Assembly: GCF_030867145.1 (NCBI RefSeq)
Contig: NC_134439.1
Location: 5,679,379-5,743,378, forward strand
Length of the DNA stretch: 64,000 nucleotides
Origin: Opisthocomus hoazin
Taxonomy: Eukaryota > Chordata > Aves > Opisthocomiformes > Opisthocomidae
Reading direction: 5' to 3'
The position numbers and the translations under genes were made by a program. The notes under the pieces are model-generated. The model worked only from the letters and a program-made list of their open reading frames with translations. It was not told where the DNA came from and searched no databases. Shown here piece by piece: positions 35,961 through 46,100 of this stretch. Within the stretch, counting starts at the first letter, position 1. Every line of letters starts with the position of its first letter.

Positions 35961-38900
35961 CGGGACGGGGGGGCCGCAGGCAGTGCCGTTGGGTGTGTTT
36001 ACAGCTGTGTTTGGGAGGCGTGGAGGGAATTAAGATGTCGGCGGTGCTGCTTCTCTGTGGGGCGAACCCCATGGCCCTGTTGTTTCTCTTCCTCAGGCGG
36101 TGGGGTCCGTGCTCCGTCCCGCTGGAGCGGCTCCAGCCTGTCTTGTGGTGCCGGTGAGAACGAAGAAGAGGTTTTCTGTCCCCAGAGAGGACAGAGAGGT
36201 GTCCCCAGAAGAGAAGGAGAAGAGGCTCAGGTCTCTGGCGACAGCATTTCCTGAGGAACGCATAGAACGGACCTTCTACTTGGCCTGCACAGGTGGTAGA
36301 AAGCCTGCTTTGGTCTCTGCTCAGGGGCAAGGCTAACGCAGAGTAGCAGCACAGGGCGGTTAGCCGAAGCGGCGTGACCCTGCTGACCCGGAGTGTTTGC
36401 AGCAGACTGCAGTACGTGCTCTGCCTCCCAGGGAGGGATAGCGGCTGCCCTGCTTTCCTGCAGAAGGGTGTCAGGCCCCTTCGTACCCTGGGACAAGGAA
36501 TAGCAAGGGAGGTCACGTTCTCTGCTGCTGAATGTGTCTGCTCCTCCTGCCCTGGGCTGTGTGGAAGAGGAGAGCAGGGAGCGGGCGCCTGTCACTGCTG
36601 ACAACCTGTGCTGGGCTAGCAGTTCTCTGCGTGCTCATGTTTCAGCTTACAAACATTATCAGGGCGGAATCCTGCTTCTCCAGCACCAGCGAGGGTGTTG
36701 CCTCCTTGTTTCCTTAATTTTGCTGGTTTTGAGCCTCCTCCTGACCTTTTTTCTGTCTCCTGCAGCTGACATTATAGACCCATACGTCCCTCCTGAGGGC
36801 GATGCCCGCTTGACTTCACTATCCAAAGATGGGCTGAAGCAAAAGATGGAGAAGCTGAAGCAGACGGCTGCCTCCCAGCTGGCGTACGTACCTCCTTTTT
36901 AGTCACTCTGTGGTGCTGGAGGTTTGCTGGGTTCTGTCTTGCGGTGGTGAGATGGCACGTTTTATTTTCTACCCGCTTCTTCTATTGCTGCTGTTGTACC
37001 GCTTAGCCAGGAGTCCCTGCTGTGAGAATGAATGCGAGGCGCCCGTCCTGGCGCGAGTGGATGCAGTGTGCACTCGTTTTCTTGAGGCGTTTTTGCAGTG
37101 CTGTGTGTGTTTTACGAGCACCTAGAGGTTATGTCTTAGTGGGGAGTCTCCAGTTCTCGGTTGCTCCCTGGTAAAAGCTGGGCTTGAACTGGACAAGGTC
37201 GCTGCCATCATCTGAAAGACGCAGGACGGTTCCAAGTTGTTTTCTACTCACTGTAGAGCTTTCCTTGTCTTTTCAGTCTGCGGAAGATAAAAGATCACGA
37301 TCTGGATTTCAGCACTAAAACCTTCCCAGAGAAGGCGCAGGAGATATTTATTGAAGCTCACAATTGCCTGGCAAAGTAAGACCCCTTCTCTGACCGATGT
37401 GCTTGTGTAGGACCTGCTTCTCTTTGCTTATGTGCGCTGTTTTTTTCTTTGTCTTTCTAATCCTTGTACCTCCTTTACAACAAATACTTTATCTTTTTTC
37501 TGCCCCCATCTCTGTGGAGAGTAGAGCGTTGGAGATTTGGTCAGTACCCTCTCTTGCTTTTGGTAGTGCAAAGCAGGTTGCAGTAAATTCAGCTTGACCT
37601 GACCTGCAAAGGAAATGAGCTGTTGCACCACTGCTGTTATCAGCAGATGAGTGGGTGGCTGGCGCTGTTCAGAATCGCGCTGCAGGGAATTGTTTGGAAA
37701 TGAAATGATACTCCGCTGGCGTGCTCCACTTTCCAGTAATAGACCAGATTTCCAAACTGCACCATTCTTGGTTACAATTCCAAACATCAATGAAACATTT
37801 AGGTCGTAACTGGCTTCCAAAGGATGTTGTGTCTTTCCCTGATGTCTTGTCAACCAGCTTGCGCTCACGTTTGCATTTCGTGCTGAGATCACAGCTGAGA
37901 ATTTCGCTTCTTCTGTTTCGCCGGTAGATTGTGTGTCTTCTGGGGAAGCAGGAATTTGTGAGTAAGCCTGTTTACAGTACGTGTATTTGAGTAACTGGGT
38001 GTGTTTCACTTGCAGTTTTAACAAGCAGAAACTTCACTCCCTGGTGACGGAGCGCTGCTACCCGGTGAGTGTTTATCTGGCTGTGGCGTGTCCTCGATTT
38101 CTTCCATGGTCTCTAAGGCTCGCTAAACCTGACTGTCTGTCTCATTTTTTCCTGGATACAATAAAGGCAGAGCAGGGAGGGAAAGCACGACTTCTAGTCT
38201 TCTGCTCTGCCTTTATTGTATCCAGGAAAAAATGAGACAGACAGTCAGGTTAGCTATGAATAAATGCTTCGTTATATACAGCAGTTTGCTTGTCATTCAG
38301 TTCACGTCCTAATTAAGTTGGTGCTTTTTTGTCTTCGTAGGAAATGGTCCGTGGGAACAGGTACAAGACCATCCGGTGGAGTTTTGTGGAGTCGCTGGAG
38401 CCTCCGCGAGTGGTTCAAGTTCGATGCGACAGCATCGTGAATCGAGGCAACCTGTACGGCCAGGTGACAGTGCGGATGCACACGCGACAGGTCCGTCCCC
38501 TTGTGCTCCTTGCGTTTCCCAGCTGACTCCACCCGGCTGCCAGCCCAGCACGCGTTTCTTGGCTCTTTTTACAGATTCTGGCAATCTATGACCGCTTTGG
38601 GCGGCTGATGTACGGTGGGGAGCAGGTGCCCAAGGATGTTTTGGAGTATGTCGTGTTTGAGAGGTACTTGGTCAACCCGTACGGCACGTGGCGGATGCAC
38701 GGCAAGATCGTCCCAGAGTGGGCTCCACCAAAGGACCCCATTGTTAAGGTAACACCACCAGCACGGCCTGTGTCCATGAAACAGAGGTCCCCAGTTAATT
38801 CTGGACGAAACCAAAGCTGAGCTTCCCGTGATGGGGAGGTGGTGGATTAATCTGCAAGCAGACCTATTTATTAATGTGGGATTATCAGCCTCTAGCACCT

Positions 38901-39309
38901 GGGAGCTGTAGTAGGAGGCTGATGGTGTTTGACACGTGTGTGTGGTAGTTTAGGGGGTTACTGCTTCGTGTACGTAGCCTGGCAAAGCGATGCAGGTGCT
39001 CTGTCTTCCTGTGTTAGTACCAACAGGTCGGAGGGAGGTGAGAACTACAGTGTAGTACAAGGCATGGCATCCCAGTCCCACTCTGCGTCCGCCCCCATGC
39101 TGCTGCCATCGGGTTGTCTTCCTGTGCGAGGCCTTTGCGTTGCCAGAACCCCCCGCCCGCCCTTCTTATGCTCTGTCACATGAACAATTCCTGTTGCAGC
39201 AGTTCAGAGCTGCTCTGTGCCGTGCTGATTTCGCTCCTTGCTTTTTCAGACGGTGCTGATTCCCGGCCCAACTTTGGATCCCTCACAAGAGTATGAAGAA
39301 ACGAAGTAG
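35803..39309 (+). CDS. MRPL45: Large ribosomal subunit protein mL45, mitochondrial
   Basis: Component of the mitochondrial large ribosomal subunit. The family has a Tim44-like fold and lies near the polypeptide exit, helping dock the ribosome to the inner membrane. Eight coding exons: 35803-35859, 36097-36292, 36766-36883, 37277-37375, 38016-38064, 38341-38490, 38575-38748, 39250-39309. All have GT-AG introns and join in frame to 903 nt, 300 aa plus TAG (human about 306 aa). The N-terminus ([18 protein letters not shown], then PVRTKKRF) is basic and alanine/leucine-rich, as a mitochondrial import signal should be. The Tim44-like part includes [43 protein letters not shown] and [13 protein letters not shown]. 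Start: the first ATG in the CpG island, GGAAGATGGCGG. The middle of exon 2 diverges most from mammals. The gene is complete. Confidence 0.97.
36097..36292 (+). CDS. MRPL45: MRPL45 exon 2
   Basis: Encodes [10 protein letters not shown] through VRTKKRF to FYLACT plus one base. Acceptor CCTCAG, donor GTGGTA. Confidence 0.94.
36766..36883 (+). CDS. MRPL45: MRPL45 exon 3
   Basis: Encodes [16 protein letters not shown] to AASQL plus two bases. Donor GTACGT. Confidence 0.95.
37277..37375 (+). CDS. MRPL45: MRPL45 exon 4
   Basis: Encodes [11 protein letters not shown] to AHNCLA plus two bases. Donor GTAAGA. Confidence 0.95.
38016..38064 (+). CDS. MRPL45: MRPL45 exon 5
   Basis: 49-bp exon encoding [16 protein letters not shown]. 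Acceptor TTGCAG, donor GTGAGT. Confidence 0.94.
38126..38251. repeat. Perfect 50-bp inverted repeat in MRPL45 intron 5
   Basis: Left arm 38126-38175 and right arm 38202-38251 are exact reverse complements over 50 bp, separated by a 26-bp spacer. With one single-base gap the arms extend about 4 bp outward (GCTA / TAGC). The left arm holds AATAAA at 38160-38165. RNA from either strand would form a long hairpin. It matches no transposon family that I recognise. Confidence 0.97.
38341..38490 (+). CDS. MRPL45: MRPL45 exon 6
   Basis: Encodes [13 protein letters not shown] to VRMHTRQ, 50 codons, phase 0 at both ends. Confidence 0.96.
38575..38748 (+). CDS. MRPL45: MRPL45 exon 7
   Basis: Encodes [14 protein letters not shown] to KDPIVK, 58 codons. 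Confidence 0.96.
39250..39309 (+). CDS. MRPL45: MRPL45 exon 8
   Basis: Encodes [19 protein letters not shown] and the TAG stop. Confidence 0.94.
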   Translation, partial: TVLIPGPTLDPSQEYEETK

Positions 39310-39975
39310 GGGGTTCCAGAGCCCGTACAGAGACAGCAGTGCAGACAGCCCTGGAGGGAAGAAGTGGAGAGTGTCTGCAGGGGCAGCGGGTTGGGCATGG
39401 CTGTGCCTTTCCAGTGAGCAGTCAACAAACAAAGCGGCTTCAGAAATGGACTCCAGTCACTAAAAAGTTGTCTTTAAAGGAGCTAGAGGGGCCTGGGAGG
39501 GGATTCAGATGAGCTCTGCTAAGAGCTTTACTCTGTCCAAGTAGACTTGGTGTGCTGCACCTTGACCCTCTCTGTGTTTCTGCGAAGACGAGAAGTCTGT
39601 TCTCTTCAGGACTGCCCTCGCCTGGCCTCTGTCCTGAACTTTCATCTGGAGAGCCGTGGGCAGCAGGAGTCTGTCCAGACGTGGGACGTTTGGCACTTCC
39701 ATGGGAAGTGTCATAGACCTAATGGCTTTCATTAAAACTTGCAGCAGTAGGTGTTGGCTCTTTCTTTTCCCATCCTCTTTGCCTCTCTGTACTGATTCCC
39801 AGGCTTCTTTTCTTAACAGAAAACAGGGAAGAGCAGCAAGCACACTTTAAATCGAATTCTCCTGGGTGGGTGCTGCAGCTGGACTCTTGCGGAGTCTGTG
39901 CTTGTTAGTGGCCAAGCTTCCCAAGGGGGCTGCAGCACAGTGCTGGTAATTTAATAAAATTTTTTGACTTGTAAG
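39310..39975 (+). other. MRPL45: Likely MRPL45 3' untranslated region
   Basis: About 650 bp without coding signs after the stop codon. It contains ATTAAA at 39731-39736 and a canonical AATAAA at 39953-39958. Confidence 0.65.
39953..39958 (+). terminator. Polyadenylation signal AATAAA, probable MRPL45 3' end
   Basis: Canonical hexamer 644 bp after the MRPL45 stop, followed by a T/GT-rich stretch (TTTTTTGACTTG, then GTTTGTGTG). Cleavage is expected around 39,970-39,985. Confidence 0.6.
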
Positions 39976-40805
39976 GTCAGCGTTTGTGTGAACCAATGCC
40001 TTCCTGAAAGGCAGCATTTCTCCTAGCCGATGGGTTTTGGTGTGCTTGTTACAGACACCCACGCAGCGGGACGTTGTTAGTGAGTGGCTGGCACCATCCT
40101 GTGGACACGATGACATTCGCATCGGGTCTCCTGGTTTTGCAGGCTGTGTGGGTCGGGACAACACCTACCCAGAGGTTACCTTTTTCTGTGGCTGGGAGTA
40201 AGCCAGTGCACTCTGCTGAGCTGTTCTTGCTCTGTTTTGCTCAGGTAAGTTCCATTTACTCCTAGTCACAGAGCAAAATATTCAGTAGGCATCAAACAGC
40301 AAAGTATTTTGTGTTTCAACTTTGCGTTGCTTTTTAATTCACCCATTTTCCGGAGCTTCTGAGAGTTAAGGGCATTTTTTCTTCTTCCTTGAAAGAGATT
40401 TTACAAAATATGCAGTGAAAGAGGTCTGGTGCCTTATGCTTGCAGAGTTGTTCAGTGCTTCTTGTGCTTATTCTGAAAGGGCAGAATATCATCTTTATGC
40501 TCTGTCAGGAGAGGAGCCAGCAAAGGAATCCCTTTCATCTTTTTGGAAACGAGAGGGGTGTCACAATCTGTCTGCCTTTCCTGAAAGAACCTACTATATT
40601 GAGCCTTCTGCCTACGCCTCATTCACGAGCTGAAGAGAGCTTCAGTGCTCCAGCACATGTGAGCTGGGCTAGGAGCTAAAAAAAATTAGCGTGAGCTGCC
40701 TGGTCTGTGTCTGGTGTGAGTCAGGTGGCTTACAAGCAGGTACGGACGTGACTCCTCAACCAAGACCTACTGACAAGGTTCTTCAGCTCTGGCTTTGGGT
40801 GAAAA

Positions 40806-41075
40806 GAATCACAGAATCCCAGCATGGTGGGGGTTGGCAGGGCCCTCTGGGGGTCACCCAGCCCAACCCCCTGCCCAAGCAGGGTCACCCAGAGCAGGCT
40901 GCACAGCACCGCGGCCAGGCGGGGCTGGAATATCTGCAGAGAAGGAGACTCCACAGCCTCCCTGGGCAGCCTGGGCCAGGGCTCCGTCACCCTCAGAGGG
41001 AAGTAGTTCTTCCTCGGCTTCAGTTTGTGCCCGTTGCCCCTTGTCCTGTCGCTGGGCACCACTGGACAGAGTCTG
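40806..41075 (-). mobile_element. CR1 3'-end fragment, reverse orientation
   Basis: The + strand starts with AATCACAGAATCCCAGCATGG, the reverse complement of the CR1 tail, and continues for about 270 bp into the region encoding [10 protein letters not shown] and GNGHKL. It is the only one of the six CR1 copies on the minus strand. Confidence 0.95.
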
Positions 41076-41310
41076 TTTTGTGGTGGAGTGGCTGGCTTTT
41101 CTGGGAGAATGGCCCTTCCTTCCAGTCTAGCAGTGTGTGGCTCCCCATCTTCTTTGCCAATATTCAAACCTCTGCAACTAAACCACTTCTGTCCCTGGGT
41201 TTCTTTTACAGCTTCGCTGCTTTCTGCTGTACCTCTTCCTTGAGCATATTTAGTGTCTTCCCCACACCCCATAAATCAGCCGCTAAGGGTGCACTTTGTA
41301 GACAATACTT

Positions 41311-41316
41311 TTTATT
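41311..41316 (-). terminator. Candidate GPR179 polyadenylation signal
   Basis: AATAAA on the minus strand, 1.8 kb after the GPR179 stop. A second one is at 41513-41518. Which is used, if either, cannot be told from sequence. Confidence 0.35.
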
Positions 41317-43147
41317 TTCTGTATGTACACTTACTTACACAACTGGATGATTGACGTTCAGCGCTGACGAGCGCGGACAGCACGCTGCAGCAGCGCTGCT
41401 TCCTAGGGAGAGTGGAAGGAAACGACGAAGGAACGGCAGGACGAGCCCAGAGCCCCCGCCTCGCGTGGAGATCAGAGGGAGAACAGAAACCTGCGCTTGT
41501 GCTGTCTCTGTTTTTATTTGCTTCCATCTAATTGGAGCGGAGGGACAAATCTGGGCAGACTGGAGGCTTTGTTTTTTCCCAGCTGCTGCCTTCCTGACCC
41601 TGAGGCTTCTCCCCATGCTTACGGCCGCGTCCCTTCCCTTGCGCATCTGCGAGAGGCTGGGCTGGAGTCGCGGCAGACCCCGGAGCGCTGCCTGGTGCTG
41701 TGCAGCTCGCAGAGCCTCCGCGGTCGCAGCGCCTGCTCTGTCATACAGGAGTCCCTTCACGTCTCTGCCCCGAGGAATGGGTCTTGCAAGCACAGGGAGC
41801 AGGAGGAATGTGGGGTGATAAAAGGCATCCAGCGCTTCTGCAGGTGGGCTGTAAAAGTGGAGGCTTGCTACTGCCGGTGGAAATGTTGATGGGAAAATCC
41901 TCTCCTGTGATGGGAAGGCGAGCCCTGGGCATGTTTGCACACGTGGTGAGTGTACACACACGGTACGAGTGCAGAAGAAACCAGTAACGACAAAGTGCTT
42001 AGAAAAGTTAATTGTTAGTTAAGACAAGCACCTTCCCAGCCGAGTTGCTGCAAGAATTCGAAGTGCTGTGAAGGGAGTCAGGAGGTTGGTAGCGGCAATA
42101 CCCATCTCGGCCTTCATGGAGATGGAGGTTTCTAAAAGCAGAGCAGCGTTGTGGCCTGAAGCTCGGTTTTGTCCCACCTGGGCTGAGTGACAGAAAAAGG
42201 CATCTGGGAGCAGACGTGGTGGTTGTGGGCATCACCGAAGTGCCCAGTTCAAGAACTGGGCTGGCGTCGCTGGACCGAAGCAGCAGAACGGTTTTCTTGG
42301 CGTGCGTGGGAGTCCTGTGGCTGGCTCGGTGACTTCAGAGGACGTTTAAAAATAAATGACTTTGTGTCAAGGAAGCAAAATGTGTCATGGGGCTGGCTGG
42401 GAGCAACAGCTCCTTATCCCAGGCTTCAGAACCTGCCTGGTCCTCGTGGTGCTTGCAGAAACCACCCTGGCTTAAAATGGAGGCGGCAGCAGCGCTGGAG
42501 GAGATCAGCTGGGCTGCAGGTACTCTGGAAAGCCGTTTTCTTCCCCAGTCGCATCATTGCTGCCCCTGGTTTGACTGTCCCTTGTTTTCACTTGGCTTGG
42601 GATGGAGAGCGTGGTGCCTGGTCCTCCAAACCTCCAGCTTGCTCAGGCTGCGGGACTGTGTCCTTCGGGCTGCCGGGCAAGCCGTTCCTCGCCGTGCTGG
42701 AGGCACAGATCTGCCGGTGTGGTAGGAGGGTGTTCAGCCGCTGGAGAGCTTGTGGGTGAGCGTCTCTGGCTGGCAAGCTGCAGCTTTGCATTTTCTGTGC
42801 TGGTGGGAGCGAGCGAGGCTGGCACTGCGGGTGGTTTGATGCATTTGGGTGCTCTGCGTGGACCCTGTGCTGGGCCAGGGACCCATGGGTGGATGGTGGG
42901 TGGTGTTTGTAGGCTGTGGTCTGGCTTGAGTGCTTCGATGGAGGCAGGAGATGTTAGCTGTCCCCTTGCTGTGTTGGTCCCCAAGCCTGGCTGGCTGATG
43001 GCCACCGCTGGAGCCTGCTGGGAGCGTGGCCGTGCCGTTGGCTTTGGAGAACACTTCTGTCCCCACTCAGGCCATGCAGGTAGGCAGCAGCCTTCAGCTC
43101 GAGGCTTACTGTTCACGAAAGCCATGTCTGCACCCAGCTGGAGGGAG

Positions 43148-46100
43148 CTACTCGTGGTCCCAGGGGCGGATGTTGGGTCTGGTTTCGCTCACAGCCTTGC
43201 CTCCATCTCGAGGGCTTGCGCTGGCTCTGCCCTGCCCGTGGAGGGTCGGACCCACGCTCTCCACCTCCCACGGACACACTTCGGAGGTTTTCCTTGGGTC
43301 TGCGCTGGTCTTGTCAGGTGCTGGTGGACCCTCTTCTGCTTCCCAGGGACAAACCTCAGCTACACTCACGCCTGGGCTGGGGCTGCTGCCCGCTGCGGGA
43401 GCTGTGCTTGCTCCCTGACGCAGCGGCTCTGCCCCGGGCCCCTGCAGGGGCTGGATACCTGGCAGGATGCGGCACAGGGGCTTGTGCTCGGCCTTGCCGT
43501 CAGATCTGCCCTTGGATTTTTTCAGCAGAGATGTTGGAGGCACGGTGCTGGCTCCTGCCACCGGCTCTGACATTCCCATCCCTGTGGGGGCTGCTCTGTC
43601 AGCTCCCTGCGGGCACACGCCTGGTTCGCAGCTTTTCTTCTCCAAGCTGGTGGGCTCTGCTGCTTCCCACGGGCAAATGTCAGGTTTCCTGCTGTCGGTG
43701 CTGTCGGACTTCTTGCGCAGCTCTTTCCCCATTGCGGTGTTCAGGGAGGGCTCCTCTGTGACCAGGGTCTCCCAAGGGCAGATGGCCTCGCGCTTGCTGC
43801 TCCTCTTCTCCGGTGCTGTGGAGGCACCCGCTTTCTTCAGCGGGATGCTCGCCTCACCCAGGGCTGCTCCCTTCTCCGGCAGAGCTGCAGCCACCTCCCA
43901 GGGGCAGATTTCTGCTTTATCAGTGGGTTGGAGCTCTGGGGCCTCCCAAGGACAGACCTCAGCCTTCAGGCTCTCCACACTCTGGGATTTCTTTGACGGC
44001 GACTGGGGCAGCGCTGGGCTCCCAGTGCGGGGTATTTCGGGGGGCTGCTCCATGCCCAGGCTCTCCCAGGGACAGATGGACTCACGGTCTCTGCCTCCTC
44101 TCTCCTGCTTTGCAGACATGCTGTCTCCAATGTCTTTGCAGAGACCCTGAGCTGTCGAAGGGCTTTTGCTCACTGTGGAGAGTCCATCTTTGCCCTCTCT
44201 TGATTCATCTTGGCTTGATGGAGGAGCAGCCACCTCCCAGGGGCAGATTTCTGCTTTATCAGTGGGTTGGAGCTCCTGAGCCTCCCATGGACAGACCTCA
44301 GCCTTCAGGCTCTCCACACTCTGGGATTTCTTTGAAGGTGATTTGGGCAGTGCTGGACTCCCAGTGCAGGGTTCTTCTGGTGGGTGTTCTGTGTCCGTGC
44401 TTTCCCAGGGACAGATAGACTCACGGTCTCTGCCTCCTCTCTCCTTCTTTGCAGACACGCCGTCTCCAATCTCTTTGCAGAGACCCTGACCTGTGGAAAG
44501 GATTTTGCTCACTGTGGAGAGTCCATCTTTGTCCTCTCTTGATTTCTCTTGGCTTGATGGAGGAGCAGCCACCTCCCAGGGGCAGATTTCTGCTTTATCA
44601 GTGGGTTGGAGCTCCTGAGCCTCCCAAGGACAGACCTCAGCCTTCAGGCTCTCTACACTCTGGGATTTCTTTGAAGGTGATTTGGGCAGTGCTGGACTCC
44701 CAGTGCAGGGTTCTTCTGGTGGGTGTTCTGTGTCCATGCTCTCCCAGGGACAGATGGACTCACAGTCTCTGCCTGCTCTCTCCTTCTTTGCAGACGTGCT
44801 GTCTCCAATGTCTTTGCAGAGACCCTGAGCTGTGGAAAGGATTTTGCTCACTGTGGAGAGTCCATCTTTGTCCTCTCTTGATTTCTCTTGGCTTGATGGA
44901 GGAGCAGCCACCTCCCAGGGGCAGATTTCTGCTTTATCAGTGGGTTGGAGCTCCTGAGCCTCCCAAGGACAGACCTCAGCCTTCAGGCTCTCCACGCTCT
45001 GGGATTTCTTTGAAGGTGACTTGGGCGCTGCTGGGCTCCTGGCACGGGGTTTCTCTGGGGGCTGCTCCGTGCCCAGGCTCTCCCAGGGACAGACGGCCTC
45101 TCGCTCGCTGCTGCCCTTCTCCAGGGATCTCCCCGGGCTGGCTAACGCTGCCTGGCGCGTGATGCGCTTGTCCCCCTTCGAAGCCCCCCCTGGACCCTGT
45201 TTTGCCTTTGGTTGATCAGAGGGAGCTGCAGCCACCTCCCAAGGGCAGATTGCTGCTTTATCCAGGGGTTGGAGCTCCCACGGACAGACCTCAGCCTTCA
45301 GGCTCTCCACACTCTGGGATTTCTGTGACAGTGACTGGGGCAGCGCTGGGCTCCTGGCACGGGCTTTTGCTGGGGGCTGCTCCGTGTCCGTGCTCTCCCA
45401 AGGACAGATGGACTCACGGTCTCGGCTTCCTTTCTCTTCCTTTGCAGACATGGTGTCTCCAATGTCTTTGCAGAGACCTCGACCTGTGGAAGGGCTTTTT
45501 CTCACTGTAGACAGAGCATCCTTGTTCTCTCTTAATTTTTCTTTGTTTGATGTTGGAGCAGCCACCTCCCAGGGGCAGATTTCTGCTTTATCAGTGGGTT
45601 GGAGCTCTGGGGCCTCCCAAGGACAGACCTCAGCCTTCAGGCTCTCCACACTCTGGGATGTCCTCGAAAATGCTTTGGGCAGCGCTGGGCTCCCGGCATG
45701 GGATTTTGCTGGAGGCTGCTCCGTGTCTGTGCTCTCCCAGGGACAGATGGACTCACGGTCTCTGCTTCCTCTCTCCTTCTTTGCAGACGCGCTGTCTCCA
45801 ATCTCTTTGCGGAGACCCTGACCTGTAGAAAGGTTTTTGCTCACTGTGGAGAGTCCATGTTTGTCCTCTCTTGATTTCTCTTGGCTTGATGGAGGAGCAG
45901 CCACCTCCCAGGGGCAGATTTCTGCTTTCTCAGTGGGTTGGAGCTCCTGAGCCTCCCATGGACAGACCTCAGCCTTCAGGCTCTCCACACTCTGGGATTT
46001 CTTTGAAGGTGATTTGGGCAGTGCTGGGCTCCCAGTGCAGGGTTTTTCCAGTGGGTGTTCTGTGTCCGTGCTCTCCCAGGGACAGATGGACTCACGGTCT

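Larger units (their letters stand above)
39976..43147. other. Convergent intergenic region between MRPL45 and GPR179
   Basis: Tail-to-tail interval. It holds one reverse-oriented CR1 fragment and, nearer GPR179, probably the GPR179 3' untranslated region. Open frames in it look random. Confidence 0.6.

Noticed and set aside
38126-38251. Inverted repeat as a microRNA precursor
   Set aside because: A perfect 50-bp stem lacks the mismatches and size typical of pre-miRNA, and no known miRNA was recognised. It is kept as an unexplained palindrome.
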